NCBI GenBank assembly: GCA_026260175.1
Contig: JAKCWW010000190.1
Location: 55,287-119,286 of the forward strand
Direction: 5' to 3'
Length of the DNA: 64,000 nt
From: Reticulitermes lucifugus
Lineage: Eukaryota > Arthropoda > Insecta > Blattodea > Rhinotermitidae
In this document: positions 33,470 through 44,300 of the stretch, in pieces
Layout: the number at the start of each line of letters is the position of its first letter
How positions within the stretch are numbered: the first letter of the stretch is position 1
Program-made: the position numbers and the translations under genes
The notes under the pieces: model-generated
The model's input: only the letters and a program-made list of their open reading frames with translations
What the model was told of the DNA's origin: nothing
Database searches by the model: none

Positions 33470-33610
33470 TACGATGTTCATATTTTAATTTGCCACATGT
33501 AACAAAATTCCTTATATTTATCGTGATGACGTACTGAGGCCGAAACATGTAGCTTTCTCTTGCATAATAAACGTACAGTTGTGTTGACACTGTTTTATTG
33601 AATGTTTGGT
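33470..33610 (+). repeat. H1 repeat, single arm
   Basis: Core at about 33522-33553: CGTGATGACGTACTGAGG then CCGAAACATGTAGCTTTCTC. The 5' half is diverged. The outer arm is AT-rich (CTTGCATAATAAACGTACAG). Confidence 0.65.
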
Positions 33611-33614
33611 TTTT

Positions 33615-34395
33615 GTAATTTTTATAACTAGAATAAAACCCGTTAAAACATCGACGGAACTGTCTAAAGGTTATCATACTTCGTCAAATTGCATTTATTT
33701 TATAATTTGCATCTCAGCAAATATTTGTAATTCTTGAGACTGGAATTTCAATAAAGAAGCTTTAGTGCACGGCTATAGATAGGGCTCTTAGGATTTATGC
33801 CAACTACTCTTACACATCACAGCACCAGACATACATTTTTAAAATGTTTAAAAATGTTTTTAAAGTATTGAAGTATTTTTAAATATTTCACAGATCATGC
33901 ACAATATGATTATGAATATTTCCAGAAAGAGAGCTGCATTTTTACTGACATGTCATTCTAAATAGAACAATAACATGAACTAAGCATTGCTGTTATATAG
34001 ACGTACGGTATGACATTTCCATGAAAGGGTGACACTAAAGTACCAACTTAGGGTACTTTGCACTATTTTTAATTTCAGCCGTTTCTTAATTAACAGTAAC
34101 TTTTAATTCGCATAAAGACAGCATAGCATGGGATATATATTGACACAGGCCTACAGGGGTAAGTTTTAAGATAAGATAGGATATGGAATTACATTATTTT
34201 GGTTATCTTGCAATTTATATCCTTATCTGTCATTGTCCAATTATTCGCCTACTGTCCATACATTCTTATTTAATTCTATCTCTCTCTCTTACATCCTTTT
34301 GTCTTCTCCAGCTCCTTTCAGTCGCCTATCTCTCTCGGTTGGTAAGAATAGCAACCTTGCTCTGAACTGCAGGCTGTGCCAAATTTGTGTTTCTA
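33615..34395. other. No recognised feature
   Basis: AT-rich; a pyrimidine-rich stretch at 34265-34335 (CTATCTCTCTCTCTTACATC). Confidence 0.5.
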
Positions 34396-34404
34396 AAGTA
34401 ATTA

Positions 34405-34735
34405 TTTCGAGGGTATTCAAATCACTAAGAGTGGACAGGGCATGTAGAACGCATGGAAGAAAATAGTAATCTATAGGCTTGTGATGCGAAAACTTGAAGG
34501 TGAGAAACGCTTGGGAGAATGTGGAGTGGATGGGAGGATAATATTAAAATGAACCTTAGGGAAGTAGGATGGTAGGTTGAGGACTGGATATATGTGTCTC
34601 GGAATAATTGGTGGGCTGCTTGAAAAGTGTAGCGAACTTTCGGATACCACAAAATGTGGGAAATTCCATGACTAGATGAAGAACTCTTAGCTTGTCAAAA
34701 AGGCCTGCTCTTTGGAGTGTTAGTTATCGAGTCAT
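34405..34735 (+). mobile_element. LINE L1, C-terminus plus 3' tail
   Basis: Translated pieces: EWTGHVERMEENSNL, then WEDNIKMNLREVGW, then VEDWIYVSRNNWWAA. They follow the family order GHVARMGE, RRRWEDNIKMDLREVGW, DWIDLAQDRDRWRA. Then come the tail TACCACAAAATGTGGGAAAT, GACTAGATGAAGAACTCTTA and GGAGTGTTAGTTAT. Stops and at least one frameshift interrupt it. Confidence 0.75.
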
Positions 34736-34739
34736 ATAT

Positions 34740-35600
34740 TCCTATTCGTGTATAGTTTGGAAAACACACTACTTTGGGAATACAAATATTTAATAAATTC
34801 TGATGTGATACACGTACTAATTATCCGTTTAATACTCCTGCTTCGTTTTGTCCAGTTCAAGGTTTTTTAACCTCCTGTTGTATAGCTTCTGTTTTCGATG
34901 GTTTACTTACCCTCTGAGTAGAAAAGCTTAGTTGGTACATAGGTTACCAACTCCTGTTTCCACATCTTCCCCGATAAAACATTCACAATAATTTCTTTAT
35001 TCAACACTCCGTGAAGTGCCACACGTTTGTACCTAGCCTACATTAAGGCTATTTAAGTAAACTAAGGGGAGAACTAGACAAGAAATGCACTTGACTGGAG
35101 ACTATTTTAAACTGTTTTGGAATTTGTGTTCGAAAGTCATAAATGCTCTCTGTCGGTGAGTTTTAAATATTAAAATACTTGCTCTTAATACGTGATTCTA
35201 AGGCACAGAAGAGCACAATGTGACAATGTTAGGTAGGTCTGCTCGTGGCTGTACGAAAGTTCTTTCCCAGCACAGGGCTGAGAAAGACAGAGCACCAACC
35301 ATATCATTCTACTTTGTTCTGGAGTTACGGAACACTTTGTTTAAACGGAGAACTTTCAGGAATGCAAAAGTGGTTGAGAGGGTGGGGGTTGCTGGGGGGA
35401 AATCTAAGCGGATTACCCCTGCGAGACTATTCTCCTTGATGAATGTTGCATGTTCCCTGTATCGGTTTTCGAACCCCCCTCAGGACTCACAGACAGTCTA
35501 TAAACCAGTGTCTTTCACTCTTCTGTCATTGATCAGTGACTCATCCCCTTTGTGGCTGTAGATTTTAGGATTCGTACGTCATGCGTACATTAACTGTATT
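34740..35600. other. No recognised feature; G-rich patch at 35372-35400
   Basis: TGAGAGGGTGGGGGTTGCTG is followed by GGGGGAAA. A 113-codon frame (35220-35561) covers it but has no recognisable domain. Confidence 0.45.
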
Positions 35601-35607
35601 GAGACTG

Positions 35608-36035
35608 CAGTCATTCCTCTGAATTCGCGGTTTCGTACTTCGCAGTCGCAAATTCGCGGGGTCGCCCCAAGGATATAAATGCAAAAAAAAAATTCCTGAA
35701 ATTTTCTAAGTATTCTGGAAGGTTCTAGCTACCCATCACAATGTTTCTGCAGAGAAAGGAAACTCCGACCAGCGAAAGTGAACCAGTCGCAAAATAAAAT
35801 TAAAAGTGCGTAAATGGTAGATTAAAATGCCTTCCCTTTTTCGTTTTTATCACTTTGTGGTTTTAAGAACTGAAATAGATTTCAGCATAAAGAGAAACGT
35901 TAAAGTATATTACTATAAAGAAAAACACTGAAATAGTAAAACATTGTTTTTGGGGCAGTGGTCAATTATTCGCGGATTTTCGCTTTTCGCTGGGGATCTT
36001 GGAACCTGAGAGCCGCGAAAAGCGGAGGATGACTG
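35608..36035. mobile_element. pogo/Tigger-like MITE, 428 bp
   Basis: Terminal inverted repeats: left CAGTCATTCCTCTGAATTCG, CGG; right, read inward on the minus strand, CAGTCATCCTCCGCTTTTCG, CGG. CAGTCATCCCTCGCTTTTCGCGG-like ends are typical of pogo/Tigger elements. TA follows the right end; the left flank TG could be a mutated TA. Internal echoes (TTCGCGGATTTTCGCTTTTC; GGATCTTGGAACC) fit the subterminal sequence of the group. No transposase. Confidence 0.8.
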
Positions 36036-36334
36036 TATAAGGATATGAAGCGGCACAGAATATAACAATCTGTGTATATCAGACTGTATAATGATTTTAA
36101 TTTTCTTCTGATACTAGCATTAAAATAGGAAAATAGAAAAGTATGGTCATCTTTTCAGTATATGTATAAATTACAAGTGTTAATTTTCATCATGGATATA
36201 ATTTTGATCTGTTCTTGTCTTACTCAAATGTCTGTACTTCTCCATATTTTCTAAATGTTTATTAGCTATTCTAATATTGTTACTTTGTCTCGCATTATGT
36301 GATCATAATATATTGTGAACAGTACAGTGTTCCG

Positions 36335-36485
36335 GAATGTGACGCCGTGGACTTCGTAAGACGTTTCAGACGGAACCTGATGCCTTCACCTTTTCTGTTC
36401 TGAAGATGGAGGCAGCGGATTCCTTACGAACGTCGATAAATATCTACCAGACTGCACGGCATCGGAACTAAGAAGGGTGTGTTCT
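36335..36485. repeat. H2 element, two inverted arms
   Basis: Left GAATGTGACGCCGTGGACTT, CGTAAGACGTTTCAGACGGA, ACCTGATGCCTTCACC. Right TTCTGAAGATGGAGGCAGCG, GATTCCTTACGAACGTCGAT, AAATATCTACCAGACTGCAC, GGCATCGGAAC. A compact foldback of about 140 bp; both GACGCCGTG/CACGGCATC ends are clear. Confidence 0.85.
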
Positions 36486-36684
36486 TCATGGTTACCACCG
36501 TGCTAAACTAAATTCTCACATAATGGCTGCCCTTCCGTTTAGACCACCGTCCGTTCTGGTATTGAAAATGATTCTGTTTTTGTATTTGTATTATTTATGT
36601 TTTCGTGTAGTAACTTAGTACGATTGCCAAAAGCCGCTCTCCGATGTACTTCATTGAATGTCAAATGTTCCTAAATTCTCTTGG

Positions 36685-36977
36685 TGGCACGCGGTTGCGC
36701 AGTTGGTTGAGGCACTGCGCTACAAGCCGGAAGGTCGCGGGTTCGATTCCCGATGGAGTCATTGGAATTTTTAATTGACTTAATCCTTCCGGCCATATTA
36801 TGACCCTGGGTTCGACTTAGAAATGAGTACCAGGATATTTCCTGGGGGTAAAGGCGGCCGGTGCCTAGGGATGACTGCCTTACCACCTTCATGTGCCGAT
36901 TGTTTCGAAATCTGTGACCCTCAACGACCTGGAAGCCTGTCCAGGCCTGTACAGGGATAGCTTTACCTTTATAGTTT
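36685..36977 (+). mobile_element. tRNA-derived SINE, family A, full length
   Basis: Reference copy: GGCACGCGGTTGCGCAGTTG, GTTGAGGCACTGCGCTACAA (A-box region), B box GGTTCGATTCCCGATGG, then TTAATCCTTCCGGCCATATT, GAAATGAGTACCAGGATATT, CTGGGGGTAAAGGCGGCCGG, CTTACCACCTTCATGTGCCG, and the end GTCCAGGCCTGTACAGGGAT, AGCTTTACCTTTAT. No obvious poly-A; the T-rich end (TTTACCTTTAT) is unusual for a SINE and shared with families A and B here. Confidence 0.92.
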
Positions 36978-36979
36978 AC

Positions 36980-37865
36980 CTAAATACTCCTGGACTTACT
37001 TTCTGGCATATTCTAAACAAAAGTTGAAAATCAGTGGAAAACATTTATCTCCATAGTTTTTTATGTTCTTTATAGGGAAGGTATGACACATACTTCCCTA
37101 TGTGAATATTAATGTAGGGTTTTTATACGCGTTTCTATTAACAATTCAATTAGAATGCTTTACAGCACTCCTCTACTTTTCCAAATCTATAGCTGATCTG
37201 CTCTCTCATTCTACTCCATTTTCCAATACATGACGAATTCCTACGAGTCATTAATTTCTTTTGCTGGAATCTATTTTAATTATCCCCTATAATTTAGTGT
37301 CGGTACTGATTTAAATACGGGAGAGGAATTTTTATTAAGTTTTGTATGCGACTGATAAAAGTTATATTATGCTGAAGTTTTTGTAGCTAGCTTTTTCGCA
37401 ATTTTCATGTAACTTCTAAATACGTGTACTCAAATCATTACTGCCTTCAAGTAGAGATATGTACTTACACTTCCACATTTCTTGCAAGAAGAACTTTATC
37501 GTGGCAGTCAGCCATTTCTCTCCAGTCTCCGGTTTCACGTCAGCTAAAGCTAATATGGTTAGCGTCTTCCGGTTCCCCGCACATGGCACATAAACCTCTT
37601 ATAGCTGCTCCTGTGCATCCTTTCAGTTTCTAGATTCCACTCTCTACCAGTCCATAATTCTGCTTTCATTCACATCACCCTATTTTATGTAGGCCCATTC
37701 TTCTGTGCCTAAACCCGAACCCTCAGGAATGGAAATGCAATTTACATTCCTCAGTATCGGTAATTAAAAAAAATGCATTTTATTTTTGGACTCAAATATT
37801 GGTCACAAGAAAAATTTTACTAACAAATACATAAATCTTACAGAAACTTAGTTTGATGTCTTAAT
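36980..37865. other. No recognised feature
   Basis: AT-rich; a 69-codon frame at 37424 without similarity. Confidence 0.55.
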
Positions 37866-37869
37866 GTTA

Positions 37870-38160
37870 TTCATATCCTGTGCATTAAGCATCTTATTCA
37901 CATACTTCCAACCGAATGTATTTACCCTTAACAATTTCCTCATAGTATACAATCTCCTGCCTGTTACGGCTGAAATAAGACATCTTCAGGGAGAATCAAG
38001 CACATACGTCTCATCCTTTGTGCTGGATTCTCTCTGAGGAAGGCTTATTTAAGCCGAAACATGTAGGACAGTGTATACCATGAGATAATATTATATATAT
38101 ACATTTTTAAGTGCGGGTGCCTTTTGTTGGAGTTACATGAACACTAGTTCGATACGTGTA
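37870..38160. repeat. H1 foldback element with two cores
   Basis: Head CCTGTGCATTAAGC at 37878. Minus core 37968-37999 (CGGCTGAAATAAGACATCTT, CAGGGAGAATC); plus core 38029-38067 (GATTCTCTCTGAGGAAGGCT, TATTTAAGCCGAAACATGTA, GG). The spacer GAGAATCAAGCACATACGTC...TGTGCTGGATTCTC is itself inverted, so the whole folds on a centre near 38015. Confidence 0.8.
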
Positions 38161-38189
38161 GCTTCAGGTGCAGTTTAAATCTGATGACT

Positions 38190-38345
38190 CACGTCTACTG
38201 GAATGTTACGCTCTGCAGCGTTTTTTGCACTAATTAATCCTGAAGATAAAAGCAGTAAGCTCTTCCGAAACGTTGTGTTTGCCATTTGACACAGCATAAC
38301 CTTCAAGAACACTTGAATAAACACCGCTATGGAAAATCTAGTTTA
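38190..38345. repeat. H2 element, two arms
   Basis: GGAATGTTACGCTCTGCAGC on the left. TCCTGAAGATAAAAGCAGTA, AGCTCTTCCGAAACGTTGTG, TTTGCCATTTGACACAGCAT, AACCTTCAAGAACACTTGAA, TAAACACCGCT on the right. It lies between two H1 elements. Confidence 0.75.
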
Positions 38346-38349
38346 AAGT

Positions 38350-38505
38350 TTTTATGTTTTTCATGCCGTGCATATTCTCATAATTAATACATTAAGCAAC
38401 TAATGCATTTAATAAAATACATTCAGAAGTATAAAACTCTTATAGGCTCTTACATGTTTCGGCACCAAGGTGCCATCATCAGGGAGTTATTCTGAATAGT
38501 GTTTG
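38350..38505 (-). repeat. H1 repeat, subfamily shared with 51240
   Basis: CATGCCGTGCATATTCTCAT, AATTAATACATTAAGCAACT, AAATACATTCAGAAGTATAA, then core TTACATGTTTCGGCACCAAG, GTGCCATCATCAGGGAGTTA. This matches 51240-51390 nearly base for base over about 130 bp. The core stem GGCACC/GGTGCC is perfect. The later block TTAATGAAGGCGACACAATA at 38652 also occurs at 51410, but inverted. Confidence 0.9.
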
Positions 38506-38736
38506 TATGCATGCTACATAAAGAGTGTAAAAAATGGAAACTTCCACCTACAACATCTCACTTTAAACAAATTTGAAATTTACAACATTGTAATTTTTTA
38601 ATTATTAACTTTGTACATTTTAGAATTCTAATAATTTAATGACTTTAATGAAGGCGACACAATACCTAGTTAAGCGTGCTGTTCGTATACTCCTTTGTTC
38701 AGAATAAGTTCATAAATTATTAATAATTAATTAATC

Positions 38737-38812
38737 TAGTTTAAAGTACCTAAATGGAAGTATAGGTTATGTTGCACAACAATCTATTATTATATTTATG
38801 ATATGTATATAA

Positions 38813-38843
<31 letters not shown>

Positions 38844-39015
38844 GTAGAGAATCTTTTAATACAACATGTTTCGACCTCAGTAGGTCTTCTTCAAGTTTTT
38901 CTCTAGCATATTGCTATTAGAGAAAATCCTTAAGACGATTTATGTATAATAATAATAATAATAATAGATTGTTGTGTAAAAACCCATACTTCTACCTAAG
39001 TGCTTCATTTAGCAC
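38737..39015. repeat. H1-type foldback with flanking TAA microsatellites
   Basis: Outer arms GTACCTAAATGGAAGTATAG...GCACAACAATCTATTATTA (left) and TAATAATAGATTGTTGTGTA...CATACTTCTACCTAAGTGC (right) are inverted repeats of about 50 bp. Each ends inward in a (TAA)n run (38813-38844 and 38946-38966). The centre holds a minus-oriented core: ACAACATGTTTCGACCTCAG, TAGGTCTTCTTCAAG. Confidence 0.85.
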
Positions 39016-39019
39016 AGCG

Positions 39020-39595
39020 GTATACTACAATAAAAACTCTAGTCTAAAGCTTCTTTGTCTATATTCGTCGTACCGTTTTCTGACGTTTGATGGATATATT
39101 TATCATTACATATCGTTTTTTATACCTTCAGTACTAGTTTGTTTTGATAACATTGTCCTTGTCATGGAACCATTTATGTATTCCAAATTTAAATTATATC
39201 TTAAAGTTGAAAATTGAACTTATCCGATAATAAAGAGGAGATGTCCGATAGTAGAATGGTACATAAGAGGGGTGTCGTGTACAGATACGAACATCTGCGT
39301 GTGTACCTGTACGAACGAACGGAATACATATCCACCATTCCTCTAGATTGAATTATTTTCTATATTTTACGTATTTTACCTTAGTGATTGTTATTATAAT
39401 TATTTTATATGGTTATCCATTAGGCACATTCATATGGAAGAGTGTAATGTAATCTGATGGAATGATATGGGGTTGTTGAGACAGCACTTGACTTATCACA
39501 TCATGTTTGAGTTCTTTTCTCTTTTTTGTTTTATGTTTTGTTTTTATGTATTTGTGTTGAATTTTGTCATTTATGCTGTCCGTATAATTGTCATT
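39020..39595. other. No recognised feature
   Basis: A 91-codon frame (38942-39217) begins inside the microsatellite and has no recognisable domain. AT-rich. Confidence 0.55.
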
Positions 39596-39597
39596 TA

Positions 39598-39738
39598 TAG
39601 TCCCATCTTCAAGGGCCAAGAAGTCCAAGAAGAATTCCTGAACCTTGAAGATGAGACCGATAAGTTGTCCCGAACCTTCGGTACAGAATTACAATTCTAC
39701 GCTGCGTAATATCCCAGAAGAGCGCAGATCTCGAAACC
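39598..39738 (+). repeat. H2 element, one long arm plus stub
   Basis: CCCATCTTCAAGGGCCAAGA (stub of the left arm), then ACCTTGAAGATGAGACCGAT, AAGTTGTCCCGAACCTTCGG, TACAGAATTACAATTCTACG, CTGCGTAATATCCCAGAAGA, GCGCAGATCTC. Closest relative is the palindrome at 14213-14453, from which most of the left arm is missing here. Confidence 0.85.
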
Positions 39739-39909
39739 CCTATTATTCTCTCATACGTAATTAGCCAGTTCTGTGCAACTAAGACGAACCATCCCTTCGT
39801 CGCCTTTGTCAGGTGTATATTGAAATTGAGTTCAGACAAACGTTAGGCGTCATATGCCCACAAACCAGTACACTTTCAAAAACATATTAGTTTAAGGATT
39901 CCTTAGTTT

Positions 39910-40065
39910 GGTATATAAAACCGCGTCACTGGATAATCGGTACCAGGACTTTCGAAGTTACATAGCGCCTTCGTCTTCAAGGTTCCACCCTTGAAGACGA
40001 AGGCACCTTGTTCCGATGAGACGGCATCATATCACAGAAGAACGGAGTCCTCAAACACGCAGCCC
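39910..40065. repeat. H2 element, compact hairpin
   Basis: ACCAGGACTTTCGAAGTTAC, ATAGCGCCTTCGTCTTCAAG, GTTCCACCCTTGAAGACGAA, GGCACCTTGTTCCGATGAGA, CGGCATCATATCACAGAAGA. GCGCCTTCGTCTTCAAGG and CCTTGAAGACGAAGGCAC form the hairpin. The ACGTCGG part is mostly lost. Confidence 0.75.
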
Positions 40066-40069
40066 TGCG

Positions 40070-41365
40070 AGCCTCAGGAGTTATACCTTAAGTTACATAT
40101 TGGGATTTTAGAACTCCGAAAGTCTATAGAAATATCCTTCCACGTATTATTAAGTAATATAAAATGCGCATGTGTAATGAACAATGGATGGTTACATAAG
40201 CACCTTCACAGCAAAAACTGTAATGATTTTCGTAATTTCCGTTCTCAGTGAAACTCAATTTACCATGAAACCCAGTACGTCAGTTGAGAGCTTTGACTGT
40301 AATCAAGATGCATACCTTACAGGAACAAGGGTCTCGTTTTTTGTGAGTTCGCGTTAATTACCTGACTGCGTTAGGTAGAGAAGTCAGGGTGGTCGCGTCC
40401 TAATTTGAATTCTTGTTTACTACCTTCGCTCATTAAAGGTCTTTAAGAGCAACACACCACATTAGCGCTACTTATCCACACATTCACCGCAACATATCAG
40501 GCATTTATCATCGTAGGACGAGGTGCTCTGTTCCCCATTTATAGAAGTCTGCGCAATGCGACATCACCGATCGTCTCACGACTGTGTCCACTTCTCTATC
40601 ATCATCACCCCTATGAACTGACATAATCGCTCTGCCCCACATTACCTCCGTATGAGGTGTTCCATGGGTTTTTAGTTACACAGTTGTACGCCATATAAAC
40701 ATATTTTTTGACTGTCTGTCGTGTATTTTGTTCGCCAATAAATATAGCAAGCAATAGAGCAAACTGAAAATAAAATTTTATATTGGTTAGAAAGTTTCTT
40801 GTAATTTGGTTGTTAAAGAAGTATAGCTGCTTATTTGAAACACAACGATATGTCTTCTAATTTTGAATGATTATTTGTTTTATGTTTACGGTTTATTTAA
40901 CAGGGCTGTCAGTAGCTAATGAATAGACCACGTAGAAATTTACGAGTAAATAATTATTGTGTAATTGACGATAACTCTCATGTTATGTATTAAGATCTGA
41001 ATAATGTATTTCAAGAACAGCTTAATTTATTTTCCATTGGCTGCTGTTTATGCGGAAACCCTGAAAAGCTTTGAAGAAAGCTCTCTTCCTCCATTCTAAA
41101 GACTTAAATCTCCTATTACAAAGCAAATATTTATTCCTTTGTTTGGTAAGTAACGTTTTACTGTATTACGTAAGAATGTAAAAGTGACGTAGCAAATAAC
41201 TAACTGCAAGGAACAGAGCCCCTTTTTAGAAACTACTAGTTGATAAGCTGTTTAAAAATTTTGAATTTTAAGAAACCCGAAATTTTGTGACACTGTTTAC
41301 AAGAATCCGCTACTGGTCCTATCTTGACTCAGTCGAAATCAGCCCACACTCTTTAATTCAGATTC
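40070..41365. other. No recognised feature
   Basis: Short frames only; no repeat family assigned. Confidence 0.55.
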
Positions 41366-41369
41366 CTTT

Positions 41370-41591
41370 AAGATGCATTTTATTCGTGCTCTTGCAAAGA
41401 AAAGCAATCGACCGTTAACGTTTTCATCTCTTCCGGTCCGTCTGTATCTGCCTGCCTCTCCAACACCAAGGAAAATCTCAACTCCCATAAAATTTTAGGA
41501 AACTTTATGTTTGGGATTTTAAATAAAATCTGTCGACTGAATTCAAGTTTCGTTAAAGTCAGACAAGAATAAGGCACACTCACACTCACAC
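41370..41591 (+). repeat. G repeat, 5' part
   Basis: TGCTCTTGCAAAGAAAAGCA, TTAACGTTTTCATCTCTTCC, GGTCCGTCTGTATCTGCC, then AATCTCAACTCCCATAAAAT, AATCTGTCGACTGAATTC, TTCGTTAAAGTCAGACAAGA, ATAAGG keep the G repeat order. The repeat is interrupted here by a 43-bp minisatellite. Confidence 0.6.
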
Positions 41592-42232
41592 ATGCATACA
41601 TTTATGATGATATCTCACCGCTTGCAAGATTGACATTCTTACATTTATGATCATATCTCACCGCTTGCAAGATTGACGTGCATACATTTATGATGATATC
41701 TCACCGCTTGCAAGATTGACATGCATACATTATGATGCTATCACACCGCTTGCAAGATTTACATGCATACATTTATTATGATATCTCACCGCTTGCAAGA
41801 TTGACATGCATACATTTATGATGCTATCACACCGCTTGCAAGATTTACATGCATACATTCATGATGATATCTCACCGCTTGCAAGATTGACATGCATACA
41901 TTATGATGCTATCACAAGGCTTGCAAGATTTACATGCATACATTTATGATGATATCTCACCGCTTGCAAGATTTACATGCATACATTTATGATGATATCT
42001 CACCGCTTGCAAGATTTACATGCATACATATATGATGATATCTCACCGCTTGCAAGATTTACATGCATACATTTATTATGATATCTCACCGCTTGCAAGA
42101 TTGACATGCATACATTTATGATGATATCTCACCGCTTGGAAGATTTACATGCATACATTTATGATGATATCTCACCGCTTGCAAGATTTACATGCATACA
42201 TTTATGATGATATCTCACCGCTTCGAAGATTT
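41592..42232. repeat. 43-bp minisatellite, about 15 copies
   Basis: Unit ATGCATACATTTATGATGAT, ATCTCACCGCTTGCAAGATT, TAC. Two unit variants alternate in part of the array (GATTGAC with GATGATATCTC; GATTTAC with GATGCTATCAC), giving an 86-bp higher-order period around 41700-41930. The array begins within a G repeat where the intact copy at 43740 has ACTATGTACATTTATGATAA, so the seed unit probably came from the repeat. Confidence 0.95.
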
Positions 42233-42234
42233 AT

Positions 42235-43610
42235 AAGAAATAGAGTTGACGATATTCATATTATGTGGGCCCAAATGGATTTGTTTTTCATGCCGCGTAA
42301 TTAGGGCACAAATACGAATACAACCATAATAATTAATGTTTATTGGTTTAGATTTAATTATAGTTATATAGTGTGGCCTTACATAGATTTCATTTATTCT
42401 GATGTGACGTAATCCAGTGACGTATTCCTCATGGTATGTGAAGTTCCTGTGCAGTTGTTAATTTCTTATTCATGTGATATACGTGATAAGTATTTAAGGA
42501 AAATAAAAACCAGTGGTCGTAGTTTTAAATTTATTAACCTTTTACCTTCTACAAGTCTTTTAGCAATTTTACACAATGAATTCCATGATATGTACAGTTT
42601 GATACCTCATTAAATAATGCGATCTTAATGCTTAATGGTTACCGCTTATATCTGAAAATATAAAATCGGTTTGTAAATATATCGTGAATACACCCGAAAA
42701 TTGTGTGTGAAATATTGTTTGTAGGTGGATGATTACAAAATATTTTGACGTGTTGAAATTCTGGGGTTATTTTGGCCTATAAAGTTTACGTGGATAAAAT
42801 TAATATAGACTTATATAAAACAGTTTTCCAAAGTAATATAATGAAAAAATTAATAATGCTAATAACATTACATAAAGCCAATAACTGTTAGCAATATTAA
42901 AAGGTTTGTCTCCAGCGGATTAAATGGTACGATTCTCAGAGAAGAATTCAGGAAGCAAAGATTCGAACACATCTCTAGCTTATGTTATGTGGACGTTTTG
43001 TTTGTTGTTATATTTTTCCATTTACACCCAAGTCTCCAAACCCGTCTTTTTTTCTTGACGTTTTCCTACTGAATCTTTCCAAGCACTTCTCTTCCATGCA
43101 AGTTACGTACTCTACCAATTCCTAATTCAATGTGCCAAACAACTCGAAAGTTTTGATGTGGGGTAAAGCACGAAACTCACAGGTAAATGCGATAAGCAAA
43201 TGGGAGAAGGACACACATCAACTAAAGTAACTCCCTGCCGTAAAACATGAAGGCTCAATACCGCTAATACCAAAGTTTGCCAAATGATACGAGACTGAAT
43301 CAGTTCCTTGCACTTACGATCTTCGAAGCCTAGAATCTTCAAAGTGACTAGTTTTTAGGGGATTTTAGTACCTGAACTTTGTATCTTTCCATTCTTGCTA
43401 TATACACAACGCTTTGCAGCCACCTTGATTCCACTATTCTAACAATATTAAGTGACCTTTACCGATTGTTTCCTCGTTATATACTGTTCTAAGCTCGTCA
43501 CTAACATCATCCAAAATAGGTAGCAATGCTTGCATGGAATTTTTATTCTTAAGTATTTTTGTTTATTTTTTCTTTCCTGCTACTCTGGTTGATCATTTTG
43601 TAGTCTGATA
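42235..43610. other. No recognised feature
   Basis: AT-rich; a 60-codon frame at 42431 and a 71-codon minus-strand frame at 43127-43342 without similarity. Confidence 0.55.
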
Positions 43611-43614
43611 TATG

Positions 43615-43698
43615 AGTGCGAAAGTTTCGAAACAATATCGTGTCTCAAAACGTCAGTAAACACCACATTAGAGAGTATCATAACCCAAAATACCACAA
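43615..43698 (+). repeat. H2 repeat fragment
   Basis: GCGAAAGTTTCGAAACAATA, TCGTGTCTCAAAACGTCAGT, AAACACCACATTAGAGAGTA, TCATAACCC: the AAACGTCGGTAAA...CATAACATCCC half of an H2 arm. Confidence 0.5.
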
Positions 43699-43739
43699 TT
43701 TAGTCTTCATAGATTTGAGAATTGTAAGTAATTTATATT

Positions 43740-44300
43740 TTGCCCTGAAATGAGACACGTTTTTAGGTGCTTTCGAAAAATTGCGAAAAGCGACTATTAG
43801 CATCGTCGTGTCCTGTGTGTCCGTCCGAATGGAACAACTCGGCTCCCACTGGAAGAATTTTCGTGAACTTCGATATTTGAGTATTTCTTGAAAACTTGTC
43901 GAGAATATTCAACATTTATTAAAATCGGAGAAGAATGACAGTTATTGTACATGAAGAACTATGTACATTTATGATAATATTTCTCTCAGTTCTTCTTAGA
44001 ATGAGATATTTTAGAAAAAAATTATAGAAAAAATAAAGAAACACGTGTTATATTCAATAACTTTTTTCCGGAAATTCTGCCGTTAATGAGATAATGTGGA
44101 AGAATATGATAGAGACAGACAGGCCACAGATGACAATATAATACGGCGCATGCGCTTTGCATTTCGGATAACTAAAGCTACAGACACACACACTCGGAAT
44201 ATGTAATACTTATTGCTATTTCACGGCAAAACTGGTTACACGAACACGCCTAATTATTACGTTATAATACATTGCCTGTCTTGTATACGTATGGAAGACA
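43740..44300 (+). repeat. G repeat, about 0.55 kb copy
   Basis: GCGACTATTAGCATCGTCGT, GTCCTGTGTGTCCGTCC, GGAACAACTCGGCTCCCACT, GGAAGAATTTTCGTGAACTT, ATTAAAATCGGAGAAGAATG, AATGAGATAATGTGGAAGAA, TACGGCGCATGCGCTTTGCA, ACATTGCCTGTCTTG: colinear with 26320-26900. No long open frame. Confidence 0.88.

Noticed and set aside
35220-35561. 113-codon open frame as a gene
   Set aside because: No domain, no start context, overlapping alternative frame of similar quality.
36685-36760. tRNA gene at the B box
   Set aside because: Good A- and B-box-like blocks, but the acceptor stem does not close and 220 further bases are shared with 20555-20862, so it is a SINE head.
38451-38485. A working hammerhead ribozyme
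   Set aside because: The core letters fit, but an extra base lies between GA and stem II and I cannot see a properly placed cleavage triplet closing stems I and III; kept only as a resemblance.
41592-42232. CRISPR array
   Set aside because: Continuous 43-bp tandem units with point variants, no spacers.
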